Below, piece by piece: positions 1 through 13,744 of a stretch of 64,000 nucleotides of DNA (position 1 is the stretch's first letter; each line of letters opens with the position of its first letter). Origin of the DNA: Astropecten irregularis (taxonomy: Eukaryota > Echinodermata > Asteroidea > Paxillosida > Astropectinidae); assembly GCA_963971285.1 (NCBI GenBank), contig OZ020252.1:20435662-20499661 (forward strand), read 5' to 3'. The notes under the pieces are model-generated. The model was not told where the DNA came from. It did no database searches and saw only the letters and a program-made list of their open reading frames with translations. The position numbers and the translations under genes are program-made.

Positions 1-56
1 TCTCTCTATTTGATGAATGCGTTGACGCTCCGGAAATTGAATTCGGTATAAGGACC

Positions 57-170
57 TATGGAAAAAGTTTTTGAAAAGCGAACAAAGAAAAATTGACTTG
101 AACGGGATTCGAACCTGGGCGACCTCCTGAATACCGTACAGGTGCTCTACCAACTGAGCCATTCAGTCCT
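57..170 (-). repeat. tRNA-derived SINE, copy A1
   Basis: Read on the minus strand, the head has a good RNA polymerase III box A (TGGCTCAGTTGG) and box B (GGTTCGAATCC) at tRNA spacing. It is followed by a non-tRNA tail that recurs at 297-356 and 60933-61006. The acceptor-stem halves do not pair well and the tail is shared between copies, so this is a SINE and not a working tRNA gene. A second copy lies head to head with it at 239-356. Confidence 0.7.
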
Positions 171-238
171 ATACGTTGATGGTGTCCCTAATATCTTTGT
201 TCGTTTGGCATGACAGTCATGAACCGCATATACCGCTA

Positions 239-356
239 AATAGCGCATAGAACAGTATTCAGGAGGTCGCCGGTTCGAATCCCGCTCCAGTAAATTGTTT
301 TTGTTCACTTTTCAATTACTTTAAATTCAGTCAGTTTCCCTTGTGGTTATTTAAAT
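239..356 (+). repeat. tRNA-derived SINE, copy A2 (head truncated)
   Basis: It starts inside the anticodon-stem region of the A1 consensus, keeps box B (GGTTCGAATCC) and carries the full tail, ending near GTTTCCCTTGTGGTTATT. Box A is missing. Its orientation is opposite to A1, giving an inverted pair separated by about 70 bases. Confidence 0.65.
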
Positions 357-375
357 GTTTTGGTTAATTTTCAAG

Positions 376-520
376 CTAGAATTCATCGCTATTTTCTCGT
401 GACTTAGAATGATGTCCGATTGAGCTCAAATAATTTTCACAGGTGTATTATTTCATGTACATGTTGGATCAAACAAAGTGTGCATGAGTGCTGTTCTGTG
501 ACCTTTGATACCAATCATGG
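376..520 (-). repeat. Family A dispersed element, fragment
   Basis: This matches the first third of the family A element (full copy at 9120-9491), including the blocks TCTCGTGACT, GTCCGATTGAGCTCA and GTGACCTTTG. Neither terminal repeat is intact. Confidence 0.65.
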
Positions 521-3426
521 AAGGTAGACTCGAGGACGGACCAGCTCGTCCACACAAAATCAACATTATGTTTCTATGTATAGGCCTATTAATGATTCAT
601 GTACGAGGCTTTATCATTAGCGCATTACACAATAATATTCAATTGGAGGAGTGACGGAGGGTTGGGCGGGGGTTGGGGTGGGAGGGGGGGGGGCTTGGGT
701 TGCTGAAACCCCTCTTAGCTTTGTCACCGTGATCAGAATGAGTCAGTGTGTTTTTGACTGTACACTCATTCCCACATGCATATCGGCCCCCTGTCTTACC
801 CCCCTCCCCTCCCCCACTGATCCGGAAAGGGGCACCCATGGCCCCTGGGAGGGAGCGGGGCCCCGAGTTTCAGTTTTTCGAGATGGTCCCCCCCCCCTCT
901 CTCTCTAAATAACAAATCACCATGGTTCCAAAGTTTAAAAATGAAGTACATAGTTCAGAATATAGGGTTTTCTCAAGACGCTTTATTTTTGACACAGTCC
1001 AAAATTGATCAGGGTTGTATCGTTTTATATTACGAATTGGATATGTGATTAAAGATCTTCACAGTTCTCATTGTATTTGGTGAACTGGTTTAGAGACCTT
1101 CTGACTTGTAAAACGCCTGGCTTTGACATGAAATATTCAGACATACAGGTATGGCCTTTATTATGCCATATGGGTTGAGTTCGGTGACAAGCACTCCACG
1201 ATATAATCGTTGCAAATACGCTTCACGCTGGTTAAGTTTTATGCTTTATTTGGGTCGTTTCTGCCCACTTTCTTGAGATAGTTCAGCTTACGAAAAAAAA
1301 TGGTATTTTAATAATAATTTTGATAAATAGGTTTACCCCAGATTTGAAAAAATGTTATCTCATTCTCAAGAACCAAAATAAACCAGCTAACTATGTTTGA
1401 GCAGACGAAAAGGACCATCTTTCTTGTGACTCTACTATAAGGCCGTTTTCATTTTTCGGAATACACAAAGCTTAAGTTATGCCCCAAATGACTAATATCA
1501 AAATAACCTTTCTTATATCTGAAATATGTTTCAACTAACTTCTGTTTTGCTGAATCATTCCATTAAATTCATTCCAGGCATATTTCACGAGGTATTTCTC
1601 TAACTTGTAGTCAAATATGGCGTCCTATATAGCGCCCTCTTTTGACCAGAAATAAGGGAGTTGGTATGGCCATCAATTTTTGGCAATACTACAGTCATAT
1701 TTTGCCCGATTCGTTTTCAGGGTATTCCAGTGCATGTCCGATGTTGTTCACCTCGGTCCGAACAAGAAGTTGGAGCTAAGTGAACTAGGTACTTTCCCGA
1801 CAAAAACCAAGTTCACTGGTATAGATCATCATGCGGTTTTAGTGACGTAGGGCCGTGACAACCTCAGTGTAACGTAAACGCTTCGGTCAAAAATGATCAA
1901 GGTCCATCTTCCTCTCGACTGGCAATGCACATACAATTTTTGTACAACCTCATCATAATTCATTTATTTATACAATTTTGTTTTGAAGATCTGTCAATGC
2001 CGTCACTAAGCCAAAGGGAAGTAACTCAAAGTTAAAGAAGACAGCGACATTAGAATAACACAACACAAAGTATGTACATGGACCATGAAAGAGTGACAGA
2101 GATCATACATAATTTACTAGTAACAAGGAAAATGGAATAAGCAAGGAATATTGTACAGAATAAGAAAGAAGAAATATGTATATACAGATATACCATTCCG
2201 TAGCTTTCGCTACATAGGTTTGTTTTAATCTTAAAGCCTTTGAGAAAGATCTTGCTGAGATCGAAAAGTCAGGCACTCCTTACTCTGGGCATTTTAAATA
2301 TTTCAGGTCATTAGTTTGGCCGATGAGCAGTTAACATCAGTTTGTTACATATTTCGTGCTGGTTTTGTTGGCTAAAAAAACACCAATCATTAAGATTTTC
2401 TCTAGAAAAGTGCTCCAAGAAAATAACCTCATTATTTTTTTTGTTATCAGATGGTCAAGCATATGCGTCAATGACAGTTGGGCATTATTCATCTTAATAG
2501 ATGGACATGTGCATTATCAATACCATACGAAGATTGCGATCAGCACTCTACTATGAGTCACATCTTCAATGTGTTTGTTGGAAACCCTTCTATATTTAGC
2601 CCGCTCGAGTCGCAGATGGACAGGGATCGAGCGCGCGCGCGGGAAACCATGCAGCAAGCGCGGGAAGTTGCCATGTGCTGTTGCCATGGAGCCAAAGACG
2701 GAGGAGAAAAATCTCGGCGCGAAAAAAAAATGGGATGGGGGGATGGGGAGTGGATACGGCCGAGAGATGATGGAAAAGCATGCGGCGAATTGGACGGACG
2801 ATGAATGGAGATCAAAATTAAAGATCAAGATGGCGATTGGAAGGGTGAAATGGCAAGGGGGAATCCCAGTCTCATCATCTCCTATGTATTATCATAAAAC
2901 AATGGCATGTCTCTTCTGTCACCAGCTCTCATCTTGAGTGTTGTCTTTTAAAAATAATTATACTACTATCTTCATCATCATAAATCACGCGCCAAAGCTT
3001 TTCTGGTCAGGCGACACCATGACGTCATTGCCTACGATGATGACCGGCAGTTTGTCGCCGTCTGTCGTTGTCATAATTCGTCATCGTCACATCCAGGAAC
3101 ACCCTCTCGGCTCAGTGTCGCGTGTACTTGGATACTGGGCGTGACATTGTGCTGCACAATGATGACCTGACCCGTCATCAGTACTGACATCATTTATAGT
3201 AAGGCAGTATGTGCAATAATACATCGCGTACCATGGTAGATTCATCACCAACCCCACCCTCAGCATCATCACCACACTCATCATCCCCACCCCATCCCAC
3301 CCCACCCCTATCACCAACCTTCACTAAAACATCCTCCCTATATCCCAGTCAGTATACTGTCATCAACATCATGTCAACGCCTTCACTATAATCACCAACA
3401 CTATCGACCCAGGATCACCACAGTCA
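521..3426. other. Gene-free stretch
   Basis: No supported gene. It contains a G-rich tract near 655-695, an AGAGGGCGC core at 1632-1640 (minus), an AT-rich stretch at about 1930-2200 that could be an old LINE 3' end, and a CpG-rich patch at 2600-2800 with two GCGCGGGAA sequences and two GTTGCCATG half-sites. A CCACCC/CATC-rich simple tract lies near 3240-3315. The small open frames here show no family resemblance. Confidence 0.5.
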
Positions 3427-3592
3427 CAGGTCTTGAATTTGGTTCTGAAAAGCGCAAGGCCACTTTTCCATTGCAAGGGGCACTTCCATTGGAAAATCAT
3501 AATGGAAACATTAATTTTGAAGGGGGCACGAAGGTCAAGAACATTGGCAACGAAGGCCATGGCCTCCGTGGCTTCTGTTAAATTCCAGGCTT
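3427..3592. repeat. Family D foldback repeat, copy 1
   Basis: About 165 bp, with short inverted ends (CTTGAATTTGG on the left, AAATTCCAGGCTTG on the right). It is closely similar to 49484-49645 inside a YEATS2 intron. Shared internal blocks include GGCCACTTTTCCATTG and GCCATGGCCTCCGTGGC. It is non-coding and of the size and form of a small non-autonomous DNA element. Confidence 0.7.
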
Positions 3593-4810
3593 GCAGTCAC
3601 TATAGGACCCGCTTCGATTCAGCGAGAAAAACGTGTGAATGAACTTCATATGGACTTTTCAGCAAGTATTCAGTATTCACGATCTAGGTTCAAGTTTCCA
3701 CCTCTATCGCTCCCTATTTATACCACGGATTAACAGCCGCACCCCAACTTGCTCCTTTCAGACATCATCTTTGATTCCTCCTCATGCCATTATCTTGATG
3801 CTCTCTCTGTCTTCCTCTCACATGCATCATTTCACTATAATGTGCCTCTCATTCTAGTCTATGTCTCCGTAACTATGTGTCATCTGGCCCCCGTGGGTCG
3901 TGGGATTTAGTGCATCGCCGAGACCGTCAGCCGTCCGGTCTCTATCAATGTTTGACAGATACATTTCAAGTGATTTCATTTCGGCATCAAGCAGTTGGCA
4001 TCAGGCATCTCGTGTTAATTATCACTGTGGTATCCATGCATGCAATAGTTGAAAGATGACCGTTACTTCATCATCATAAGATGGCATACATCTCCGGACT
4101 ATTATTAGGATCTTCCAGTTGACGTAACCAAAATCAAAGCCTTCAATCGCCCTGATATCACAGATCAAAGGGAGAAATCAGAAGAAACCCCCTAACAGAT
4201 GGCCCGGGATATTGGGACAACGGTTACAAAACTCGTCCGAGCGGGGACAATTAATGTGCCCGAAATGAACGTCTTTCGCTACGGTTACTTCAGGATGAAT
4301 CATAAAAGAGGCAGAAAGTTCGGCTAGATTTGAGTCCTACAGGCGACATGTCTTATTGTTTGCTCAACAATGTGATACGTACAGCATAACAGCAGGGAGA
4401 GTGTACTATAGTGAACAGGGAGGGGCCCCCCAGTCTGCAGCGAGATCATTCTTGAGAGACCAAGGCTTCGGGTGTCGCTAGCCGGTCTAGTACAAGCCCG
4501 AGTTCTTCAAGTGTGCCATTTTGGGTGACTTTAATATCCCATTAGAATCCTATAAGTTGTCTCGAGGTTTATGAAGATAAAGGGTCACACTGATGTAAGC
4601 CTCGCTTTGGTCAAGGGAAATAATGACCATCGCTCCACTATCCTGGGCCTGGGGTTACAGACAACCAACTATTTACCACCCTCATTTCAATCGTAAAAAT
4701 GGAAAAAAGTATCTCAATTGGATCTGAGCTTGTTCCATCCATTCTGCAGTATACATCCTCGCGTTAATGACTTTTTTCAAGGGCGGGGCGCGCGCACACA
4801 AAACTAACTA
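3593..4810. other. Gene-free stretch
   Basis: I see no gene, tRNA or repeat I can name here. The sequence is of ordinary composition with a few pyrimidine-rich runs. Confidence 0.4.
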
Positions 4811-5023
4811 AGGGTTTTACTAAACGGAGGCGTAGGTTCTGGCTCCACTTCGTGCATCCATTCTAAAATTACGGGTATCAAAATAGAGGCTTTTGGCTGC
4901 GGTTCGGAAGTTTCAAAAAGGAAAACAGAGCTGTAACTTCAATGAAAAACCAAAACCTGTATTTTCAGGTATGGATCACAGGGCCTGAGCCTGAGCCCGA
5001 ACCTCCGTTTCGTAAACCCCCTA
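4811..5023. repeat. Family B foldback element, copy 1
   Basis: The left end reads AGGGTTTTACTAAACGGAGG and the right end is its inverted counterpart, CCTCCGTTTCGTAAACCCC. Internal blocks such as AGAGGCTTTTGGCTGCGGTT match copies at 14205-14440 and 36215-36417. It has no coding capacity. Confidence 0.75.
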
Positions 5024-7729
5024 AGATAAGACACAACATAGGCCTAGATAAATGGAAATGACCAATTTGGATTATCTCTAATTGATGGACAAATCCTTTG
5101 CCTCGATATACCACTCTCAGAATAAGTTGAACATTTTAAGATCTTGAAGAAATAGGAGAAGAAGAAGATGAATATAGGTATAGGGGCGATAGGCCCCTAA
5201 TGATAACAAAGTACACTTTGCCAAATGATACTAAGGGCCGACACTGAGGCAGTTACCGGCCCAATGTAGGCCTGGTCGGTTTCACCCATTGCCTTGGGGC
5301 GAAAATACTGCACTCAAATGAAATTACTGTAATCGTTTTAGTGGATTTCCTTTTTTTCGCACGGTGTTTACACGACCAAATTGGTTTACTGGTGGCAAGG
5401 GCATGCATGGGTCAATGCAATCTTCCTGTATGCCTAAAATAACTACAATTGGTGACACGCCATGTCATATATATGTATCAATACATGTACTAACATTAAT
5501 ATACATAATTATAAGAGAATGTCACGATAATATCAACATCATCCAGTGTGCATATTACCTTCCCAACTGCCTTTGGAAAGCCAGATTCACCAAAACCGAA
5601 CACCGAAGATGCAACCCTCATTTCCCTCCTAGACCCCACACCGGCCCCGGAAGAAGAAACCTGCATACGAGATGCTCTGACTGAGATATCACTGTAGTCA
5701 AAATAAACTTTAAAACGATTTTTTTTTTCAATCAAGTTTAGGCACACAATTCCGTATAATGAATTTCTAAAATAGTACCAAGTTAATGACAGAGCCTTCG
5801 TCTATTTAAAAGCTAAACACTTTTTGGTTATGTTTTTATCATGATCTTGCAATGTTTGGCTTTATACACATAAACAAAAAAGCAAGATGAAGAAGAAAGA
5901 AGGAGAATATTAACAGCGAAATCGCAAATATTTGCGAATGATACACAACATAGTTGATTACAATAAAATACACATTTTTACCCGGGGAAAAAGCTCAAAC
6001 AAGGGATTTCTTTCGGAAAACCGACAAATGCTAGCCAACATTTCAACACTATTATAATTACCCTATCCTAACAATGACAAACAAATTATTTAGGCGGGCA
6101 AGATCAGCGACGCCAATTATATTCGCATTGCATGGGCCATCCGTTTGTCCTTTTCTATTTGCTTGTCTGTCTGTCTTTCTCTTGGTTTGTTCGTTCAGCA
6201 TTATGGGTTGATTGCACTACATACCAGAGGTTATGAATAATATGATGAATAATGTCAATGATAAATTTAGCATATTCTTTGCATATATTTGGAAAATAAT
6301 ATGTCAGGCCCTTGGGATCGAGTTGTTACTAACGGCCATCATCCAATGATGCTCCGTTAGATGACACCAAGACAAATGGGCTCTAAGAGCCCCAGTCATA
6401 CAACCTACCAGCTCGTTGCATGCTCCTATGTAATATTTGCTGATTTCATTTCCCTAATTACAGAGATGAGTCACATCTCGTCAATAATAATACTCAAGAG
6501 GCCAAGCAAGCAGTTACCCACAAATTGATCGATCCCATTAGAAATCAATACGCTGTTTGGGAAGAGTTGAACAAAATGCTTTAAAATCGGTGAGGTTTTC
6601 TTCTTCTTCTTCTTTAGGTTGTTCACCTGCGTCATTTGACGTCTCATGCATGCAGGTGGGATCAGCCAACCGGGTATCCGTTGGGCAAGATCAGAATATG
6701 GACAGTTTTGTTCTGTCCAGGGAAAGCAAAGTCTTCCATCTACCAGGTCTTGAGGGACACCGTGCCCGGTTGTGTCAGCCCGGACCGGGGGTAGAAGGGG
6801 AACACACACCGGTGTGTGTCGACCGTGTCGTGTTGCTCCGGACCCCGGGCAGCGTGCGCGACTGCCAGGCACCGGTGATGTCTCCCGAGAAAACACGGCG
6901 ACATACCGCCCCGGCTACACGGCTAATGGAGACTCACGGACGCTCACTTTATTTCCACTTCAACTGCATTATGAAAAAAAAAGTACAGCGAAGTTCGACA
7001 GAATGTCCCACGTTCTTTAAAATATCGTAAATGTGACAAGTTATAACTTATACAATAAAGCCGGTTTCATAGAACGCAAATTCAACGACTTCTCCAATTA
7101 AAAAATCAATAAAAAGTGATAACTTCTGGCACCTACATCCGATGGGTTTTAATAAAATCATTTCGGTTGTTTAGCGCCGTATACTGTATAGAATTGGGAT
7201 GTGACTTTAAATGCATGTTGTCTAAGTAAACGTTTACTTTCCAGTAACCACAATAGGTGAATTCAAATACCAACATGACTTTTTGCCACTATGGACCGCC
7301 GTCACAATCGTCAACTTCCATGCCACATTGTCACATCAGTGGTGTCATCTTCAACATGACAACGACAAAGTAGCATGAGCCTTGACGTAAAAACATCATT
7401 GTGTCAGTGTTGTGGCCACTGACGCCATCACAGACCAAGCGACACCAAGCGACATGATCACTATATTAATTCGCTGGTGGTTCATGCCACTATCACTATC
7501 AGATTCTTCACCGCCATGCTAATATGTAATACCTGCAACTTCTCAACCTTTTAAAGGTAATATCATACTTCGGTTTTGTAAAAGAAATACAGATTAATGG
7601 GCAAAAATATCACGAAAGATACAGTAAAAGTCATCTGTGAAATTCCCAGTCCCATACGGGACCGACTTTTTCAGAAAAAAAAAATGAAAAACGACCACGG
7701 AACTTCTTTAATCTTTTCACCGTTATTTT
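5024..7729. other. Gene-free stretch with one CpG-rich patch
   Basis: Mostly AT-rich. Bases 6760-6930 are distinctly GC/CpG-rich and include the palindrome CACACACCGGTGTGTG. Open frames over this patch on both strands have no recognisable domain or convincing splice sites. It could be a promoter or a single exon, but I cannot support either. Confidence 0.35.
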
Positions 7730-7925
7730 TCATCTTTTAAAGATAAAAAATATTTTCGGTCTTTGTTTTACTAATTTCTGGATAAATTCACCATTTTGAG
7801 GCAGAACAATTTTAACGGAAGGTTTCTACCAGCACCACCTTTATTTATACCCTGTAAGTTATATGTAAATCTGTGAACATTTCTGTTTTGGTTTCCTACT
7901 AAAGTATGATAGTACCTTTAAAGAA
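7730..7925 (+). repeat. Family A element, 3' half
   Basis: This matches the second half of family A: the block TTTTCGGTCTTTGTTTTACT, then ACCCTGTAAGTTATATGTAA, closing with TACCTTTAAA at the terminal repeat. Confidence 0.7.
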
Positions 7926-8348
7926 AGAACAAACCAGAAAATTCACCGCATGCTGGATTTGACAGTAGAAATAATTCAACTAACGAATCTAGTTTCCGCA
8001 GAGCAGGTGTATCAGCAACTGTCAAAAGCGAGAAAACCACGAGTCTCACTTAACCATAATGATTGATGTTTCCGATGTTGCCAGGAAAATGAACGCCATA
8101 AACGAAACATGATAGCGCCACCTTGCGTGAGGTCATCACATCCTCCCGGAACGAAATGAAGATTTCTGACCCCGCGAACTCCCATCTGCGATGAATGATA
8201 GAGGATTACCATGGTGACACTTCGGTAACAAAACCAAAACAAAAAGGTGAAAGTTGTTACACCCAAGGAACTCGGAAGGAACACGGAGGGTTGTCACTGA
8301 CAGCAAGGTGTACAGTCAAACTATAACAGCATCTTGTTGTACTGGTTT

Positions 8349-8425
8349 AAAGGTACAGTACAGGATTACATACCCAAACAGAAATGTTTACATACAGATT
8401 TACAAATAACTTTCAGGGTATCTTA
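8349..8425 (-). repeat. Family A terminal fragment
   Basis: The terminal repeat TAAAGGTACAGTACAGGATT is followed by the subterminal block TACCCAAACAGAAATGTT. The rest of the element is absent, so it is a solo end. Confidence 0.65.
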
Positions 8426-9119
8426 CTAGAATATAATGATATCCAGATTTTGTGCCGTAAACCGTAAACCTCGCGTTTGTTTTTATATGGAAGACGAGAT
8501 TGAAATCTTCTTATAGGTCACACAATCATGCAAGAGAAAGGTAGCCATGATTTTCAAATACATTTTCATGATGTATTAACTAAACATGAACGAACGTGAA
8601 CTACAAATTACAGTACAAAACTGAACATTCTGTTTGAGCAGTTTCCAAACAATAGGCCAACAAGATGCTATCCACAAGCCGAGTGATATGTTAATCCCAC
8701 TCGCTCATGTCATACCACAGGGAAAAAGGCAGAGAAACAAGTCTGAAATAACTGGTTACAGTGCAGAACATAGACCCAGAGTTACAGCCAATAAACGTCA
8801 CACCATCACGGCCCCTGAACGACAATTACATATACGTCGTCATTATTGCACATAACACATGTGTTCTCCATAAAACAAAATGCCCATCGGTTTAATACAG
8901 CACAGCTTTACCAAACTCCAATCAACGCGGATCTTTAATAATTGATGTGTCATTCTTATGACGTCATTGGAGCCATTAAAATGTGGTTGATGTCAGATAT
9001 TACGTAAGATATCTTCACAATCGATAATCTCATCGTATCGAAATATAATGTTTTCCATCCCGTGTGTATTTATGAAATCAATTTCAAAACTGTTACCATA
9101 AAGCCTACTAAACACGGCA

Positions 9120-9491
9120 CTAAAGGTACAGTACAGGATTGATATTAAACATACCCAAACAGAAATGTTCACAGATGTACGTATAACTTTCACGATATGA
9201 AGATAGTGCTGGTAGAAACATACCCGGCGTTAAATATTTCCGCCTGAAATTTTATCCAGAAATTAGTAAAACAACGACCGAAAACAGTTTTGATCTCGGG
9301 GTAAGATCAAAACCATTCTTTATGTTTTAAAAGAAAATTTGAGTCGGGTTTTCGCTATTTTCTCGTGACTCAGCAGATGTCCGATTGAGCTCAGATTTTC
9401 ACAGGTTTATCATTTCACGCACATTATTGAATCAGACAAAGTGTGAGTGCTGGTCTGTGACCTTTACCAATTATTTATTATACCTTTAAAT
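9120..9491 (-). repeat. Family A element, near full length
   Basis: This is the most complete copy in the window, running from TAAAGGTACAGTACAGGATT to the inverted end TATACCTTTA. At about 370 bp with short terminal inverted repeats and no open frame, it fits a non-autonomous DNA transposon. Other copies lie at 376-520, 7730-7925, 8349-8425, 10384-10570, 22730-22991, 29808-30117, 34237-34303 and 39381-39669. Confidence 0.75.
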
Positions 9492-10383
9492 GTGTGAATA
9501 AAGATGCAGGGATATATAATTAAGGGCTGGATCATCCTCTGGGTAATATTTTGTGTATTATTTCATCTTTGTGCTTCATTGCATGATTTCATCCTAGGCG
9601 CTTAGGTCATACAGCGGGCATCGACCGTTAGATGGTCATTTTCATGCATAGGCTGTGTAGGTAGCTGCACAGCGCGTATATACAGTCATGCACAACACCT
9701 ATACCATCTTCTTCATTATGAAATATTCATGGGCTCACCCAATTCAATTTAAAATTAATAACATTCGAGCTTTATCATATTTGCAGGGGGAATGCAGATG
9801 ATATTAACATTGTTTCGGCGTGTTTATTTAGGCCATGGGGCTTTTTCACCTCCTCAAATTCCATCTGATAGTAAATAGCATTATAATAATATCAATGTGA
9901 AATCCCATGTATGGTGTATAGACACAGTCATATCATAAGGTTTATTTTAATATTATCTGAAAAAAAAAGGTGATGTTTTTCAAAGAACAGGAGATATTCG
10001 CAGACGATTTCTAGCAAACCTTATTTATTTTTATATTTTGCAATTAATCTTGCAGGGTTATGGCTCTTGAAATATTTTGAGTAAAAAAAACTATGTTAAT
10101 TATTCTAAAATTTGGAATTTAGAGTATTATGTAATCGAATATGCATGGATACTCCAGGTTTGCAAATTTATTTAAAATGTAAAACTACACATTTTACATG
10201 TGATTGCGATTGTGATTTGATTGCGATATTTTTATCGCGTTCATCTGGCTGCAACGAAATAGGAGAGGACTAAAAATTTATTGCTTTGAATCACTTCATG
10301 TTTTGAAATTACCCCTAGAATATTGAGTATTCTAGGAATAAAATATTCGGCTGTTTATGAACATAAACAGCCTATTATGTTGT

Positions 10384-10570
10384 ATATTTAAAAGATCAAA
10401 AATAATTTTGGTCACCACTGGTTTTTCTCTTTTCTGGATAAATACAGCATTTCAGGCAGAAACATTTTAACGGTATATGATTCTACCATCACCATATTTA
10501 TACCCTGTAAGTTAGAGGTAAATCTGTGAACATTTCTGTTTCGGTATGCTACCATGATACTACCTTTAAT
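10384..10570 (+). repeat. Family A element, 3' half
   Basis: It matches the 3' half of family A, from the AAGATCAAAA block through TACCCTGTAAGTTAGAGG to the terminal TACCTTTAAT. Confidence 0.65.
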
Positions 10571-13500
10571 ACGTTAATTAGAGTTATATAGTATACACAG
10601 CTCCAACATGAAATGGTAAAATGGGAATACCAAACACCTACCTCTAGAGGGCGCTATAGGGCTTAACACAAGAAGCTTCACAGTATGTTGCTTGTTAATG
10701 TTGAGTCTGATCGGAAATCTTTCACATGCATAGACCCTTGTGTACGGCTGTCGGAGCAAAAATAAAAAGTCACACGTAATGACTAAACTGACTAGTTTTC
10801 CGGGTTAAAGTTGAAGTATATTTTTCTTCTATATTTCTTAGTCATAAACTACGCGGAGGATCCGAAGTTGGTTACGTGTATACACCGTATCGAGATTGGC
10901 ACTGTTGTATTAAGCGGCGGATAAGGGTCGCAGGTCTGTAAAAAAACAAAAATAATAATAATATACATAACCGAGGATGGGACCTTAGGGAGACTTTCCC
11001 ATAGGGTCGTCCACAAAACTTTACTTACCTATTTGTAAACATCCTCCAAACCAATGAACTTGAAATTGACATTATGTTCATATTGAGAGCATTCTCTGTT
11101 TTATTTTAAAATATGGACGGTAAAAAATATGTCTTTAAAAGGTAGCTGGTACCTTAGGGAGACATCGAAAATTTTCCTTAAGTCGCGATGTCTCCCTAAT
11201 GTCCACTTTTAGACATTAACGTATCTCCTTTATTATGTATATAATGAATAACATGATGGGCGGCCCCCCGAAAATTGAATGGTCTCTCCGAGGGCGAGTT
11301 TGTTTTACGCGGGAAGACGCATTTTCATCATGAGCTGTCAGCTGTGCCCGCCGGTTAGGATCCCTGTAAAACACACATATCATTCAGGCCCTAGAATGTT
11401 CGAATGCCAGTGTGGCTGACCTGAGATTGCAAATAGACCTATAAGTATAGGTTAAGCCTAGAGACTTTGTTAGTAACGAGAAACTTGGCACAGGCCGAAT
11501 GTTGAACATTTCAAGGTTAGAAAATCCACTCCGACACATAATGCTTTGATCTTAGAGTTCTTATGACTCAACAAGTGGCTAAGCTTTCACTAAGCCTGGC
11601 CAAGCTTGAACACATTATGGGTTTAAATATGAAACATGTGCCGTTGTCACTACACAAGTTACAACTATATAGATATCGTGAGAGAGGGAGAGGGGAAGGC
11701 AAGAGTTAAAACTAGAAGGGTCTAGGGGCGGTCAGATAGAACCGGACATAGGAGGGACAAGCGGCAGAAAAAGGGGAAAAGAAATACACGGCAAGGCGTG
11801 AAAAATGAGCAAAGATAGCGGTGATGTGATTGATATGTTGTGGAGAGCAGCCACCGACAGCTACCGTCGGGCAGTGGGACTCCCCCGTCCCTGCAGTGAG
11901 CCCCCAAAGAAGTCTTGTATCAGCCACAAGTAGGCCCGCACAGCACGCTGGGGCAAGGAGTCACAAAGTAAATCGGCGATTCAAAATCGATTTTGACAAA
12001 TCCGACTCTGAGCCCAATTTCATGTCGCCCCTTGAGTTTAGTAATATCCCTGTTGCACAATAATAATACCCTGAGACTGAGACTGGTTTATACGAGGGAG
12101 TAATAACTGAACGTGCCTCGTGGTTGTGTGATGAAGCTTCAAGAGGGCTCTAGGCCTACAGTTACAGAAGGTGACTCGTGTGACTTGTCATAGCTGCCCT
12201 GTCAATCACCATGACATCACTCACCGGGCATCGCATAAGATCTCTCAATCAACCCAAACTTTGATGGATGGATTAATACATTTTACAACCCATTTCCTCT
12301 CTTATGATTTGTCTAATTCGTTTTGCACTTTTCCGAAGTGATGCGGCCCTGAGCGCACCCTTGGCTTTCCCGCGTTTTTTCCCCACCACTTCTTTTCTTT
12401 TCGGAGGAGGGGGGAAGGGGGGGGGGGGGGGTAGCTAGAAAGAAGGGGGAAATTGATGATGTAAACTTGCACCTGGCCCACCTGCCAATCTTCATTACAG
12501 CGTTGTCTCTTGGTCTCAGGGGAGACGGATCTCGGTCGGGTTCAAGTCTGACAAAGGTCAGGCCTTCGCGTGTTTCCACCGGACTCAAGCCTAGAACGAG
12601 GGTGACAGAGTTAGTTTAGTCTCATGTATCAAACTCGGAGGAAAGGGGTCGAGGAATCGTCTTCCTTCACTCAACAGCCAAACTCAGAGGGTATATACAC
12701 CATACAGCCATGAACCATCTGATGAATAGGTACCCCTCCTATGTACCCTTGACCTACTAAGCAGCAGAGTACCAGTTTGGAGGGTTCCGCTATAACTCAA
12801 TGCCATCCAAATCCCGTTTGATTTGTGGCGACATATCTCGGGCATGGCACCCAAAAGTCGCCTAGATCGGGATGATGCATTTTGAGTAAGACCATGCGTA
12901 TCATGATATGATATCATGTATGACCCACACACTGTAGCATGTAATGACGCAGTGCCAAACGGCTAAATGAAGCCAAATTAAGGCGTTGTTTCTCCCTCTC
13001 TCTTCTGACAAAGATCCAATTAAGTTGTTACTATCGCAGTAATCCTAACTTGGCACACGAGATTCAAATTCAGATTCAGCAACAGGGTTAGATACAATAT
13101 GATTCACACGTCGCTTTCAGCCGTGTGTAGCATCCTTACAAAAGACTCAGGAAATAGAGGCGGAGCTCTAGGGAGGGGGAAGCACCCCCCCCCCCCCACC
13201 CCCTCCAAAAAAACAGAGGGCAATTTAATACCCCAAGACCAGATGTATACCGTTTGCCCTTAGGGTTTCTTCCATTTGTCAGAGCCAAAAAATTATGACA
13301 GCACCTTACTCAATGGTTGATTTTACCCCCCTTAGGATTGCAAGTGGAACCGATCCATCTTGATAATACCAGCGAGGCAAAACAAAATACAGGTACTTCC
13401 TGTCGGTGGTCTGGTACTGAGCCAGAGAAGATACAAAATACGTCTTTTCACTTCAAATTATATCTTTCTATCACTGAATCCCCTTTGGATGTACTCAAAT

Positions 13501-13744
13501 AATGCTACGACTTGCCTCTTAACATCGTCTGTATACCTTTTGCCCACGGTGAGTGAAATATCGAGATTAAAAATGGCGATACGTTGTTTTGGATCCGGCT
13601 CCACAAATTGAGTTGAAAGTCCCAAAGTCTCAAAGTGTAACCGGTACCCAATTTCAGCATGCAAGACTAGTTACCATTGAAGCCACAAAACATTAATTTT
13701 ACATTTCTGAAAGCAATCTCAACAAGCCCAAGCGCACAAAGGCT
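10571..13744. other. Gene-free stretch with homopolymer tracts
   Basis: No gene supported. It holds TAGAGGGCGC at 10645-10654, a run of 15 G at 12417-12431 and a run of 13 C at 13185-13197. Open frames at 11712-12063 and 12313-12588 have no domain signature and no convincing splice context. Confidence 0.4.

Noticed and set aside
94-169. tRNA gene on the minus strand
   Set aside because: Boxes A and B are good but the acceptor stem does not pair and the 3' tail is shared by other dispersed copies, so it is a SINE.
6471-7030. Overlapping frames on both strands over a CpG-rich patch
   Set aside because: Both frames are open because the patch is GC-rich. No family signature on either strand.
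12417-13197. Long G and C runs as functional G-quadruplexes
   Set aside because: Single homopolymers of 13-15 bases are common slippage products. No conserved context was seen.
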